From contig OY969923.1 of NCBI GenBank assembly GCA_963704615.1, forward strand, positions 4,038,736 through 4,102,735: 64,000 nucleotides of DNA. The letters are read 5' to 3'. The position numbers were made by a program, and so were the translations under genes. The DNA comes from Bog-756 sp963704615. GTDB lineage: Bacteria; Actinomycetota; Acidimicrobiia; Acidimicrobiales; RAAP-2. Below, piece by piece: positions 8,955 to 18,481 of the stretch. Under the pieces are notes generated by a model, which saw only the letters and a list, made by a program, of their open reading frames with translations, searched no databases and was not told the origin of the DNA. How positions within the stretch are numbered: the first letter of the stretch is position 1; the number at the start of each line of letters is the position of its first letter.

Positions 8955-10628
8955 CTAACAGTGGCCGGAGACGATCGATACTGTCACGGTGGCCGCGTTC
9001 GCTCGGTTGTGGACGTCCACGATGTTGGCAGCGGGCTTCGAGATAACTCCGCCCGAGGCGCGGGTGCAGAATCCGTGCGGGTAATGGGTGGACGTCGGGA
9101 CGAAGATCACCGTCGGCTGGCTGATGCGAGGGTTGGGACGATACGCGAGGTTGAACGCGCCCGTGTCCACGTCGAACGACATCGAGGTCGGCGTGCCCGC
9201 CACCGCCCTGGCGTAAGTGCGCGACAGCACCTGAAGCTGGGCCGGCGTTGACTTTGTCGGTGGCCACAGTCCGGATGTGTGGGAGCCGGTCGGATCGTTG
9301 TAGTGGATCCACTGCCAGTAGGTCCAACCGACCAGATTGGAATCCGCGTCGGCCGTGATCCGACCCAGATCGGCTGCATCGGTGGTGGCACCGAACTCAC
9401 TGAGGAAGAGCGCCGGACCACCGCGCTGTTCGGGCGTCGAATCATTGCTGAGCTCGCGCTTCCGCTGGGTGAATGTGGCCTTCTCCAGTGGGGCGCAGAC
9501 CTTGCCAAAGTCAGGCGGCTCGGGGCCGTTGGGTACGTGAAGCACGCAGTAGTCGTGGGTATTCAAGACGAGTCGGGGAAAGGGCATTGGCCCGATGTTG
9601 CTGGGGAAGCTTGAATCGGTCGTGTAGTTCGGTTCGTAGAAAACGAGGTGCGTCGGATCAGCCGCCTCGATTTGGGGGATCAATCCCACCGACAGGTCGT
9701 CGGGTGGACACGACACCCTCTGGCCGGCCTGGTTCACCACCGGTAGTGCCCGACCGACGTAGAAACACTGCAGCTCGCCGTCGAATGCAACGCCGTTGGC
9801 GCTGGGCGGCAAGCCCTGCCCATAGGGCTCGTTGAAGGGGTCGTAGCCGATCACCCAAGGATTGGTCCGATAGTGGGCCGCGACCCGTGTCCAGACAGCA
9901 TCGAATTGACCCTGAAGGTTGCCGACGACGTCGTTCTTCCAGAAATGCTCGTAAGCCTGCACAACACCGGCGTCGTTGAGGTTCTCGCTCCAGTCGGGCA
10001 CGTTGAAGTGGGGATGCGGGGTCAGTCCGTCAGTACAAACGGCCCAGTTCGGCGCGCCCTCCCCGGCAAAGGCCTGGTTGTACACGTCCTGGTGCATATC
10101 CAGGAACGAGTAGATACCGTACTTGCCCAGTAAGGCGATCGTGGCATCCAGTCGCTTCAGGTACGCATCGAACACGGTGCGGTTGAACTCGGTGAGATCC
10201 GAGGCCGTCGGTTTGCCCGATTGACAGATCTTGGGATCGTTGATCTGTGACGTTCCCGGCTCGAGCCCCTTCCAGATGATCCCGAGCCGGACCACGTCAA
10301 AGCCCAACGAGGCCATCCGCTGCACTTCCGGCACCGTCAAGACATTCGGACCCGAGCCCTGCACCTCGACCTCGAAGGGGGGGACCTTGTAGACGAGGTT
10401 GACACCGTGCATGATCACCGTTCGCCCGTAACGATCGGTGAGGAACTGACCGCCGGGTGCAGCCAGAGGCGCGGCGGGGCCGGTTGCCGGGTTCTGGCTC
10501 GGTCCGGAGGGCTGGGCAGCTCCAGCGAAGCTCTGTGCCGCACCGATCGCCGCCAACACGAGGGCCACGCCCAGCATCCTCCCGTAGTGCCTCGGGACCA
10601 CGGTCGGGATCGAATGCTTGGTCGCCAC
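8955..10628 (-). CDS. Secreted glycoside hydrolase family 5, endoglycoceramidase-like
   Basis: A 557-residue protein from GTG 10628, with GAGGGGG six bases upstream. A signal peptide (MLGVALVLAAIGAAQSFAGA) is followed by a Pro/Ala linker and a TIM-barrel domain. Landmarks are VIMHGVNLVYK, FDVVRLGIIWKGLEPG, YSFLDMHQDVYNQAF, the acid/base Glu in VIGYDPFNEPYG, and the nucleophile Glu in ALFLSEFGAT. These fit GH5 endoglycoceramidases, which release glycans from glycolipids. A carboxy-terminal beta domain of about 90 residues follows the barrel. It would act outside the membrane on lipid-linked or other beta-glycosides. Confidence 0.9.
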   Translation of the reverse strand: MATKHSIPTVVPRHYGRMLGVALVLAAIGAAQSFAGAAQPSGPSQNPATGPAAPLAAPGGQFLTDRYGRTVIMHGVNLVYKVPPFEVEVQGSGPNVLTVPEVQRMASLGFDVVRLGIIWKGLEPGTSQINDPKICQSGKPTASDLTEFNRTVFDAYLKRLDATIALLGKYGIYSFLDMHQDVYNQAFAGEGAPNWAVCTDGLTPHPHFNVPDWSENLNDAGVVQAYEHFWKNDVVGNLQGQFDAVWTRVAAHYRTNPWVIGYDPFNEPYGQGLPPSANGVAFDGELQCFYVGRALPVVNQAGQRVSCPPDDLSVGLIPQIEAADPTHLVFYEPNYTTDSSFPSNIGPMPFPRLVLNTHDYCVLHVPNGPEPPDFGKVCAPLEKATFTQRKRELSNDSTPEQRGGPALFLSEFGATTDAADLGRITADADSNLVGWTYWQWIHYNDPTGSHTSGLWPPTKSTPAQLQVLSRTYARAVAGTPTSMSFDVDTGAFNLAYRPNPRISQPTVIFVPTSTHYPHGFCTRASGGVISKPAANIVDVHNRANAATVTVSIVSGHC

Positions 10629-10836
10629 GAAAGCCCCCTCGCCACATCGAAAGTCGAGCACCGGAAGGCTAGCTCCCCGCCCAAGGCCATCGGCGGGAGC
10701 TGGCGAGCACGAGCCACAGACTGTCCTCGGGACGACATGGCGAAGATAAGCGCAGGATGCGCATCTCCTCGCTCAGGCGACAAGCAGATTCTGCTGCCCC
10801 TGCCACGGGCGGGTGGCATTCCACCCGACCCGCAAC

Positions 10837-11781
10837 TCAGCGCTGGAAGGTACGGGAGAGATCCAGCCCGAGATCGGGCAACGGCTTGTGCGTCGCGTAG
10901 CGGTACAGGATCGCTCGCATGAACATGCCCGCCGCTGCCAAGTACATGGTGATGATGAAAAAGCCGATCACTCCGATCACGGCGATGGGTACACCGAGCA
11001 CAGGCGCGCCCGACAACGCCACCGCGATTCCAGCGCCGATGACCGCCAGAGCAAGCAGGCCCCACCCGAGGAAGAGAAAACCGAATCGCAGAGCTCCCCG
11101 GGCGATGGTGCCAAATGTCGTCCTCATCAGATGCGAAGACTGCTTGAGCGCCTCGATCGGACCAAGATCCTCGAAGGCCAGCACCGGGACGATGAGGAAC
11201 GTCGCCACAGCCCAGGCCAGTCCGCCGAGAATGCCCAGTAGCCGCCCGAAAATGCCGAGGCGGCTTTCGACGAGCTGAATGAGCGTCCCAATCACTGCCG
11301 CCAGCAGTGCCCAGCTAAAGACCACCCGGCGGCGAGACCAGGCCATGGCCAACGCGACGCGGACGCTGATCGTCCGTCCTTCAATCTGCTCGTTTGCCGC
11401 GAACACCAGGGCCACGTTGAAGTACACACTGACGAAGGCGATGGCCATGACGCCGGGGACGAAGTAGAGAACAGTCAACGGAGAGGGGCCGTAGGTCCGC
11501 AAGAGGGGCACAGCCACCAGCCCCGAGATGGCCAAAAAGGTCACGGCCGACGTCACACCGGAAAGCACCGGCAGCCAGATCATCTTGCGGTTCTGACGGA
11601 ACAAGCCCAGGGATGCCCGCAGAAGTTGCTTTCCGGTCGGTGCCCCTCCCCGCGGTGGGGGGCCCGGCGTGGCTGTGGTGGCCGAACGATGCTCGGTCCA
11701 GGCGGCTCCGTCCCAATAGCGGAGATAGCCGACCTCGCTCGGGTCCGGATACCAGGCAGCAGGAGGTAGTTCTGTCGGCAT
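10837..11781 (-). CDS. DUF2510 plus DUF6159-like membrane protein
   Basis: A 314-residue protein. The amino end, AAWYPDPSEVGYLRYWDGAAWT, is a DUF2510 module (W-Y-x-D-P plus R-Y-W-D-G), common in actinobacterial membrane proteins. A Pro-rich linker precedes six hydrophobic helices between about residues 65 and 300, with the basic loop AMAWSRRRVVFSW resembling DUF6159 proteins. There is no catalytic motif and the function is unknown. Confidence 0.8.
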   Translation of the reverse strand: MPTELPPAAWYPDPSEVGYLRYWDGAAWTEHRSATTATPGPPPRGGAPTGKQLLRASLGLFRQNRKMIWLPVLSGVTSAVTFLAISGLVAVPLLRTYGPSPLTVLYFVPGVMAIAFVSVYFNVALVFAANEQIEGRTISVRVALAMAWSRRRVVFSWALLAAVIGTLIQLVESRLGIFGRLLGILGGLAWAVATFLIVPVLAFEDLGPIEALKQSSHLMRTTFGTIARGALRFGFLFLGWGLLALAVIGAGIAVALSGAPVLGVPIAVIGVIGFFIITMYLAAAGMFMRAILYRYATHKPLPDLGLDLSRTFQR

Positions 11782-11928
11782 CCCGCAATTCTATCGAGGG
11801 CGATGGGTCCTGGCCGGATCCATCGATGAAACGGCCGACTCAGGGAGGATAGAAACCAGGACCACTGGGCCAAGTCGCAGGATGGACGACTGTCTCTGCG
11901 GACAAAGACATCGTCTCATCGACCCCGT

Positions 11929-12984
11929 TCACCAACGGGCGATCCACCGCGCGATCGCGTACCGAGCAAAACGGTCATGCACACGCCACGTTCGGGTCGC
12001 CCTACTGGCGTCAAGCAATTCTCGTGTCTGTCGGGCTTCCGCCTCGGCGTTGCCCGCCCTCGCCTCGGCCGCCGCCAGGGCCGATCGCATGACACCCATT
12101 TCGGCCTCCAGTCCCTCCTTCGCCGTGAGGAGGGCCGAACGCTCCTCCTCCCAGGCCCGCCACTTGTCACTCACCTCGTCGGTGAGCGCGTCCAAGTCGA
12201 GACGCGACCGGACGGCATAGCGCCGATAGGCGGCGGCGACCGCGGCTGCCAGCCACGCTTCGAAGCCGGGTTGCCGGCTGCGATCGATCCATTCAAGCAG
12301 TTCGACGCGCCGCTCCTCGTCGTTCATGTCTGTCCGGGCCTCGGCCCCAAACTTGAGAACCGTAAGTCGATCCCCAGTGCTGAACCGTAACGACGGGACG
12401 CTGAACCACTGCTGCCACATGTAGTGGTCGGACCACGCCCCGGCCGGTGGCGCCTGCCACATTCGGGGCAAGCGGTGATAGGCATCGAGACGGTGCCCGG
12501 CGCCGGTCAGAGAGATGGCGTTCCGCTGAGGATGCATGTGCCACGCCACGCACTCTGGCTCCGCGATGTCTGTTGGATGGGCTCGCAGTGAGCCGCTCCG
12601 ATCGAGGTTGACCGGCAGCGGATGGGTGAAATCAGACGTCTGCAACCTGGACACCGTCGATTCGACGTGATCAGCGAGCATCAGGTCATCGTCACCCATG
12701 TAGCACACGTAGGGTGCGAGCGCCTCGGTCAACACCTTGTGTCGCACAGGTTCTGCCCGGCTGGCACTCTTCGGAGTGTCCAGAAAACGGACCCGGTCGT
12801 CGACGAGAAGTCCGGCGACAACATCCCGGGTGTCGTCGCTGACTCCGTCACCGATGATCACGACGTCGAGGGCACCCGTGGTTTGGCCGAGGACGCTGGC
12901 GACAGCCAGATCGAGGGTCGATGGGTGATCGTGGGTAGGGATGATCACCGTCACCAGCGGAGCTGCGCTGGCAGATTTCACCAC
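11929..12984 (-). CDS. Family 2 glycosyltransferase with C-terminal coiled coil
   Basis: A 351-residue protein. The GT-A fold opens PLVTVIIPTHDHPSTLDLAVASV. The donor-binding Asp residues are in VVIIGDGVSDDT and the metal-binding DDD in YMGDDDLML. From about residue 265 the sequence is a charged coiled coil (KWRAWEEERSALLTAKEGL onward) ending in a basic tail. The GTG start overlaps the stop of the upstream cupin gene (TGGTGA), so the pair is coupled. It probably adds a sugar to a surface glycan. Confidence 0.87.
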   Translation of the reverse strand: MVKSASAAPLVTVIIPTHDHPSTLDLAVASVLGQTTGALDVVIIGDGVSDDTRDVVAGLLVDDRVRFLDTPKSASRAEPVRHKVLTEALAPYVCYMGDDDLMLADHVESTVSRLQTSDFTHPLPVNLDRSGSLRAHPTDIAEPECVAWHMHPQRNAISLTGAGHRLDAYHRLPRMWQAPPAGAWSDHYMWQQWFSVPSLRFSTGDRLTVLKFGAEARTDMNDEERRVELLEWIDRSRQPGFEAWLAAAVAAAYRRYAVRSRLDLDALTDEVSDKWRAWEEERSALLTAKEGLEAEMGVMRSALAAAEARAGNAEAEARQTRELLDASRATRTWRVHDRFARYAIARWIARW

Positions 12985-13526
12985 CGAAACGGGACCACCT
13001 CATCGGCGTCTGGGGAGTCATAGGGGAGGTCGAGGGCATCTGGTCGATCATGGGCGTACTGGTGCGACGGCATATTGATGATGAACGCTTCATCGACGCC
13101 GATGTTCTTCCAGCCATGGAACAAATTCGGTGGGATCACCAAGAGCCCCGGATTTCGCTCGCTCAGCCTGAACTCGTTGCAGACACCGGCGGTAGGCGAG
13201 TCGAGCCGTCCGTCGTACACGACGATCGAGACCAATCCCTTCACTACGAAGAGCCGATCGGTCGACCCCTGGTGCAGACCCCAGGCCCGGATTCGGCCTG
13301 CGTAGGTCGTCGTGATGTGGACTTGGACGATTGGCTGGTCCACCTCGTCCCAAGCGACTCGAGCGACTTCGGCCAGGGTTCCGTCCTCATGGGGCACTGG
13401 ACGAGTAGGACGTAACCTCAACCCGTCGATGAGTGCTTCGCGCGGCTGCCCGTTCTCGTCGACGGCGGACGACTTGGTCAGCAACCGATCGAAGCCAACC
13501 ACATGTCCTTCTAGTTCGGTCACCAT
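12978..13526 (-). CDS. RmlC-like cupin, dTDP-sugar epimerase family
   Basis: A 182-residue protein, start chosen at ATG 13526 (an earlier TTG at 13577 is also open). Cupin strands include IRAWGLHQGSTDRLFVVKG and LLVIPPNLFHGWKNIG, the pattern of the dTDP-4-dehydrorhamnose 3,5-epimerase superfamily. It overlaps the start of the GT2 gene, which supports a role in making or transferring a modified sugar. Whether it isomerises 4-keto sugars at C3, C5 or both cannot be told. Confidence 0.75.
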   Translation of the reverse strand: MVTELEGHVVGFDRLLTKSSAVDENGQPREALIDGLRLRPTRPVPHEDGTLAEVARVAWDEVDQPIVQVHITTTYAGRIRAWGLHQGSTDRLFVVKGLVSIVVYDGRLDSPTAGVCNEFRLSERNPGLLVIPPNLFHGWKNIGVDEAFIINMPSHQYAHDRPDALDLPYDSPDADEVVPFRW

Positions 13527-13692
13527 CCTGGCGGTCGCTCCCTTCCCTCCGCACGGGGTGCTGCCAATCAGCGGCAAACCCCTTCATACTTGAGGAGATC
13601 ATCCCACGCGGCGGCTCCCGTGATGCGGTTTCCTAGGCTGGGTGGACCCAGAAGGCAGCCCAGCAGAGCCAGCGCCACTAGCGTCAGCGGCA

Positions 13693-14361
13693 ATGGGTAG
13701 CGTGCGGAAGGTTTTGTGTTCGATCGGCTGCGGGCCATACGCGGAGTTGCTGTCGGTTTCCAGCGAGACTTTTGGGATCTACGCGGAGCGTCACGGGTAT
13801 GAACTCGAGCTGAGGAATGAAGCTCCCCCGATCGACAGGCCCATCTCCTGGGCACGGCTCCCTCTCATCCAAGAGCTGCTTTTGCGCTTCGACGTGGTGT
13901 TGTGGATCGACGCCGACGCGGCAATCGTCGACCCCTCGGTTGACATTGCCGACCTCTTGCCGAGGCGGGACCTGATGGGCTTGGTCGCGCATGTCACACC
14001 GGAGGGCCGAGAGCCCATTCCCAACTGTGGCGTCTGGATCCTGCGGCCTCATCGCATGACCCGACAGTTTCTCGGCGAGGTCTGGCGGGCAACCGAGTAC
14101 GTCGATCACAAGTGGTGGGAGAACGCGGCAGTGATGGACCGACTCGGGTATCAGCTCGAACCTCAGGTGCGCCTCGAGCGTCCGACGGCCATGGCGCGTC
14201 GTACTCGCTTTCTGCCCACGGAGTGGAACAGCATCTCCGTCGACCAGTCACCGGCATCGCGGATCGTCCACTTCCCCGGCCGTCCACTTGCCGAGAGACT
14301 GGCGGGGCTGCGTGCCGCGGTCGAGGAACTCCGTGACGTCGACGGAGCCCTCTCCAGTTGA
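13693..14361 (+). CDS. DxD-type glycosyltransferase (GT34-like)
   Basis: A 222-residue protein read from ATG 13693 (a GTG at 13642 in frame is possible). VVLWIDADAAIVD contains the D-A-D metal-nucleotide-sugar motif. IPNCGVWILRPH and KWWENAAVMDRLGY are typical of galactosyl/mannosyltransferases of the GMA12/MNN10 type, as is the ending RIVHFPGRPLAERL. The gene is divergent from the cupin-GT2 pair and probably belongs to the same glycan pathway. Confidence 0.75.
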   Translation: MGSVRKVLCSIGCGPYAELLSVSSETFGIYAERHGYELELRNEAPPIDRPISWARLPLIQELLLRFDVVLWIDADAAIVDPSVDIADLLPRRDLMGLVAHVTPEGREPIPNCGVWILRPHRMTRQFLGEVWRATEYVDHKWWENAAVMDRLGYQLEPQVRLERPTAMARRTRFLPTEWNSISVDQSPASRIVHFPGRPLAERLAGLRAAVEELRDVDGALSS

Positions 14362-14524
14362 GAGGTTCCGGAGCGCCGTCGGCCGAGGATGGGCAGTTCC
14401 TCGTCCAGTGAGGCGTCGTAGGTGCAAGTGATTCCGGTGGGCCCAGCTGGTCGGTGTCCGGTGACCATGCTCCCGTGAGGTGGCTCGGAGATCAGCTTGC
14501 CACCCGCCGGCCGATCCGATCCCA

Positions 14525-15679
14525 TTAGGCCGTGTTGGGGAACCCTGATGAAGCGATCCCCACTATGGGTTTCGTCAGAGGCGTCCCGCCGAGCGAACCA
14601 AAGAAGGTGGCGGTCCCGAAGCAAAACACACCGCCGTCGCTTCCGACCAAGTAGTAACCGAAGGCATCATTGGTGACAGCCATTCCCACGATGGGCGCAT
14701 TGAGGCGGGTACCGCCGACGGAGCCGAGGAACGGTGCATCGAAAGAGAAGATCCCTCCGTCGCGTGCCACCAGCCAGTACCCGGGGGAGGCCTCGTCGAC
14801 TGCCATCCCAACTACCGGTTGATTGAGCGGCGTGCCTCCCATGGAACCCTCCCAGGCGGCAGGGCCGAAGGCGAAGACTCCTCCGTCGGCACCGACGAGG
14901 TAGTAACCCTGGCTGACGGTGCTGACGGCCATGCCCACGATCGGTGCATTGAGGCGCACTCCTGCCAGGGACCCCCGGAAGACCGCATCGCCGAACGCGA
15001 ACACACCGCCGTCGGCACTCACCAGGTAGTAGCCGCCACCGTCGGGGGTGGGTGCGATGCCGACAATCGGGGCGTTGATACGCAAGCCGCCTTGCGACCC
15101 GGGATAGATGGCAGCACCGTAGCTGTACACGGTGCCGTTGGCTCCGGCCAGCCAGTAAGAATCCGGTCCCTGGTTGGCTACCCCGACAATGGGCGCGTCC
15201 GTCGGGACGGCTTCGACGGCAGAGCCCAAGAAGGGCGCCGAGCCGAAGGCGAACGCCCCGCCATCAGCACCGGCCAGCCAGTAACCCGTGGAGCCGTCGA
15301 CTTGGAGGGTGAGCTGTTCTTGGGCGTGAGCTCCCAGCGAGTCGGTGACTTCGACGACAAAGGGGTAGGCGCCGGTCGTGGTGGGCGCGCCGCTGATCAA
15401 CCCCTGCGGTGACAAGGTGAGGTTCGCAGGGAGGGGCCCGACGTTCAGCGACCAGGTATAGGGCGAGACACCGCCAGTGGCGACCAGCGACGCCGTGTAG
15501 GGCCGGTACACGGTTGCGCCGTAGAGACCCGGTGTCGCGACGCACAGAGCCACCCCGGTACAGCTGGCATCTCTGGGACTGGCCGGAGTCGCAGACGCGC
15601 CACCAGAAAAGACGACAGGGACGACGGTCGCCGAGGCGATGAGGACGGCAGAAGCAAATGACGCTCGGAGTCGTTTCAT
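14525..15679 (-). CDS. Secreted protein with Ig-like domain and six tandem propeller-type repeats
   Basis: A 384-residue protein from ATG 15679 (AGGAGAA upstream). A signal peptide (about residues 1-32) precedes a putative-Ig domain (YTASLVATGGVSPYTWSL ... LTLSPQGLISGAPTTTG ... LTLQVDG). From about residue 131 there are roughly five and a half repeats of about 48 residues, each with GYWLVGADGGVFAFG-like and LNAPIVGMA-like blocks. Such repeats are very common in Acidimicrobiia and form predicted beta-propellers. The last repeat ends at GIASSGF. It is likely displayed on or released from the surface. No enzymatic motif is seen. Confidence 0.88.
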   Translation of the reverse strand: MKRLRASFASAVLIASATVVPVVFSGGASATPASPRDASCTGVALCVATPGLYGATVYRPYTASLVATGGVSPYTWSLNVGPLPANLTLSPQGLISGAPTTTGAYPFVVEVTDSLGAHAQEQLTLQVDGSTGYWLAGADGGAFAFGSAPFLGSAVEAVPTDAPIVGVANQGPDSYWLAGANGTVYSYGAAIYPGSQGGLRINAPIVGIAPTPDGGGYYLVSADGGVFAFGDAVFRGSLAGVRLNAPIVGMAVSTVSQGYYLVGADGGVFAFGPAAWEGSMGGTPLNQPVVGMAVDEASPGYWLVARDGGIFSFDAPFLGSVGGTRLNAPIVGMAVTNDAFGYYLVGSDGGVFCFGTATFFGSLGGTPLTKPIVGIASSGFPNTA

Positions 15680-15884
15680 GCCTGCTTCTCCTGTGGCTCG
15701 CCGGTGTGTCAAGATTACGTCAGCGTGGCTCAGCCCTCAGTGACGGGAGCCGGAGTGTGATGATCGGAACCCCAGCGCCGGGTGCCATCAAAGTGGCAGA
15801 GCCGGACATGTTTCCTTACCCGTGATCGGGCGCATTCCAGGGGGCTTGGTATAGGTTCGTGCCATCCGAGCGGAAGGCGCATTT

Positions 15885-16139
15885 ATGACTGGCGAGATCT
15901 TTGGCGCAGACGGTGTGTTTGTTCTCCTCATCGCACTCGTAGCCCTGGTCATTCCCATCTGGGCGCTTGTCGATTCGATTTCTCGGCCTTCGGGTGCATT
16001 CACCGCGGCTGGATCGTCAAAGGGTTTGTGGATTGCTCTGATCGTATTGTTCTGGCTCTTCACCGGAATCATTGGAGTGGTGCTCTCCATCGTGTATCTG
16101 GCTTCGATCCGACCTCGGGTAAGGGCCATGATGCCCTGA
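15885..16139 (+). CDS. Small two-helix membrane protein
   Basis: An 84-residue protein with two hydrophobic helices (VFVLLIALVALVIPIWALVD and GLWIALIVLFWLFTGIIGVV) and a short basic tail (RPRVR). The layout resembles short PLDc_N/DUF2516-type membrane proteins. GGAAGG lies just upstream of the ATG. The function is unknown. Confidence 0.65.
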   Translation: MTGEIFGADGVFVLLIALVALVIPIWALVDSISRPSGAFTAAGSSKGLWIALIVLFWLFTGIIGVVLSIVYLASIRPRVRAMMP

Positions 16140-16309
16140 GCCGGGAGAAACCTCCCAGACCGATTTCGTCTCAACAACCTGCGCCTTCCCAGTTTGGGCA
16201 ATGGCCTGAAGCACTTCCCGGGGCCTGCGTTCCTCGGGAAGCAGGTCAGTGACTCAATCGACAAACGCCCCGCTCCTGGCAAAACGGGCCAGGGTGACAG
16301 GATTGAAGA

Positions 16310-16816
16310 GTGAGGACCGATCGTTTGGGAGTCGTCGTTCGGACTGCCCACTCTGAGGACCTCCTTGCTGTTCTCGGGGTCCACGCTCGCCGTGATCGGG
16401 ACGGGTTCCCACCGACGGCGGCTACTCCGATCGAGGCCGATACGTGGGCACACATGCTTGAGGTACCCGGGCTCCACGTCTACGTGTCAGAGATACGTGG
16501 AGATGTCGTCGGCACTGCGTCGACGTTGATCTTCCCCAACATCACCTACGCATGTGCGCCGACTGCGATTATCGAAGCCGTCGTTGTGGCCCATGGGTTT
16601 CGACGCCGGGGGATCGCCACCGCCCTCCTGCAGCACATCCTTGCCGACTTGCGGTTGGCGGGCTGCAACAAGGTTCAGCTTTTGTCCCACAAGCGGCACT
16701 CTGCCGATGGTGCGCACCGGCTCTACACAGCGCTTGGATTTGAGCCCGAGGCAGAAGGATTCCGGCTCTATCTCGGGCAGATGCCCAAAGCCGTTCGGGA
16801 GGCCCGGGAGATCTAG
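16310..16816 (+). CDS. GNAT family N-acetyltransferase
   Basis: A 168-residue protein from GTG 16310. The acetyl-CoA pyrophosphate-binding motif is VVVAHGFRRRGIATALLQHIL (R-R-x-G-I-A). The domain ends with the usual LLSHKRHSADGAHRLYTALGFE. It acetylates an unknown amine. It stands alone. Confidence 0.88.
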   Translation: MRTDRLGVVVRTAHSEDLLAVLGVHARRDRDGFPPTAATPIEADTWAHMLEVPGLHVYVSEIRGDVVGTASTLIFPNITYACAPTAIIEAVVVAHGFRRRGIATALLQHILADLRLAGCNKVQLLSHKRHSADGAHRLYTALGFEPEAEGFRLYLGQMPKAVREAREI

Positions 16817-16911
16817 GTGTACTGACCCGGGAATCGGGGGTAGTCCGGGGCAGCGACCTTGAGGGAGGTCGTGGCGGCTACCTTGGTCAACGCTCCACGA
16901 GACGAGAACAG

Positions 16912-17412
16912 ATGAGGGAGAACCACGTGGGAGACGACGAACTCAAGCCCGTGTCGGTATCCCGACGAATCGACGCTCCGGCCAGTGACGTCTTCTCACT
17001 CCTGGCCGACCCAAACCGACACCCCGAGTTCGATGGCTCGGGGATGCTGCGGCCAGGAGCCGGCAACAGAGTCATCACCGGTGTGGGGGACGTGTTCGTC
17101 ACGAAGATGTACTTCACGGCGATGGGCGACTACGAAATGCATAACCGGGTCGTGGCCTATGAGCCGGACCGGTGCATCGCCTGGGAACCGGGCAGGACCA
17201 GCGCCGAGGCAAACGACGAGCAGATGAGGAACGGATCACGCTGGAGGTTCGACCTCGCTCCAGATGGTCCTGACGCAGCCGTGGTGACAGAAACCTACGA
17301 CTGCACGGGTTCCCCCGAGCAGGTGCGGAAGGCGGTGGACAACGGCAACGCATGGATCGGGGCCATGACCACGACACTGGAGCGACTCGACCAGCTCTGC
17401 ACCAAGGAGTAA
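16912..17412 (+). CDS. SRPBCC family protein
   Basis: A 166-residue START-fold protein: VSVSRRIDAPASDVFSLLAD at the amino end, VGDVFVTKMYF and CIAWEPGRTS strands, and a terminal helix ending in DQLC. GTG 16927 is an alternative start with GAGGGAG ahead of it. It probably binds a hydrophobic ligand or an ATPase partner. It is distantly related to the protein at 7529. Confidence 0.83.
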   Translation: MRENHVGDDELKPVSVSRRIDAPASDVFSLLADPNRHPEFDGSGMLRPGAGNRVITGVGDVFVTKMYFTAMGDYEMHNRVVAYEPDRCIAWEPGRTSAEANDEQMRNGSRWRFDLAPDGPDAAVVTETYDCTGSPEQVRKAVDNGNAWIGAMTTTLERLDQLCTKE

Positions 17413-17591
17413 CAACAGCGCAGAGCGAGCCCGCGTCCAGTTCCGATTTCGATGTCCCCCCACCCCCGCCGTGCCGGTCGAAGACGAAGCGAGGAAGACG
17501 ATAGTGACGACCATCCGTTTCCCGGGACGTCGCCAACCTGGACGAACCGTCGAAAAGTAGAGTCGGGTCAACTACCGAGAAGGAGACCATC

Positions 17592-17948
17592 GTGGACGAA
17601 GGTGAACCGATCTCATACCTCGCTCTGGCAACGGACACTCCCGTTCTGAGCGCGTCCGGGTCCGAAATCGGCAAAGTGGCCCACGTGCTTCAAATACCCG
17701 AGTTGGACGAATTCGATGGAATCGTTGTCTCCACGAAGGCTGGCCATCGATTCATCCATCGGGAGCAGATCACTGAAATAACCACCACTCTCGTCCGATG
17801 CGATCTTTCGGACGAGCAGGCAGCGTCATTGCCAGCACCCAGTGGCCCGCCAGTTCTTCATCTCGACGCCACCTACGACGAGGGGCCGTCCCTCAATGCC
17901 AGATTCGCCCGACTCTTCAGACGACCGCATTGGAAAGAACTTGAATAG
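17592..17948 (+). CDS. Small PRC-barrel/DUF2171-like protein
   Basis: A 118-residue protein with AAGGAG ahead of GTG 17592. The pattern ASGSEIGKVAHVLQIPELDEFDG followed by FIHREQITEITTTLVRCDLS matches the short beta-barrel of PRC/DUF2171 proteins (G-x-x-I/V-G-x-V ... I-x-x-I). It may be an adaptor or structural factor. It has no catalytic motif. Confidence 0.65.
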   Translation: MDEGEPISYLALATDTPVLSASGSEIGKVAHVLQIPELDEFDGIVVSTKAGHRFIHREQITEITTTLVRCDLSDEQAASLPAPSGPPVLHLDATYDEGPSLNARFARLFRRPHWKELE

Positions 17949-18124
17949 CCCAGTCGACACCTGACCTCCCCGGCATGGATAGGGGACGAGCTCCCGGCTC
18001 CGGTGAACGGTAGAGCGGCACCCGCCACCAAACACGGACCTTGGGAGGAGAATCGGGCCCTCGATGTGTGACCCCCCAAGTAGGAGCACTGTCCTGACTG
18101 CGAGCATGTCATTCGTTGGGATTT
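17949..18124. other. Intergenic, no gene seen
   Basis: No supported gene. A GGGAGGAGAA stretch near 18042-18051 resembles a ribosome binding site, but no coding-like frame follows it. Confidence 0.3.
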
Positions 18125-18332
18125 GTGAGGCTCACGGAAGGCGACGATCGAGCGTCTGTTCAGACCTTACGCAGCGTTCGATCCGCGGTGAAGGAGATGC
18201 GTCTCCGCCCGTCCGAGATCAAACGCGTTGCGACCGGCGTCGGCGACGATGACGAAGCCAGTCGGGCCGCTGGCCCTTGGGTTTGCCAGCGAGCCGGTGA
18301 CCCCCGGCGAACTCACTCAGTCACGTTGTTAG
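18125..18332 (+). pseudogene. Possible small basic protein with one frameshift
   Basis: A frame from GTG 18125 reads VRLTEGDDRASVQTLRSVRS and on through EMRLRPSEIKRVATGVGDDD. One extra base near 18265-18270 moves it into a frame ending LALGFASEPVTPGELTQSRC at the stop at 18332. The length is 3n+1, as for other shifted genes here. A hairpin follows the stop. I recognise no family, so this is tentative. Confidence 0.3.
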
Positions 18333-18342
18333 ATGTCCTCCA

Positions 18343-18367
18343 CGCCCCGTCCGATGGATACGGGGCG
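18343..18367 (+). terminator. Hairpin, possible terminator
   Basis: An exact 8-bp inverted repeat, CGCCCCGT and ACGGGGCG, with a nine-base loop, starts 11 bases after the stop at 18332 and lies downstream of the converging EAL gene. There is no strong T run. Confidence 0.45.
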
Positions 18368-18481
18368 ACAATGTGTTTGCCGTTCAGGTGGTAACAAAAC
18401 CACGACTACCCGTACCACGTGCACCACAGAGCGAACGCAGAAATCGTTTCTTCCCCAGGTCTCGTGGAGGACACCGACTTG

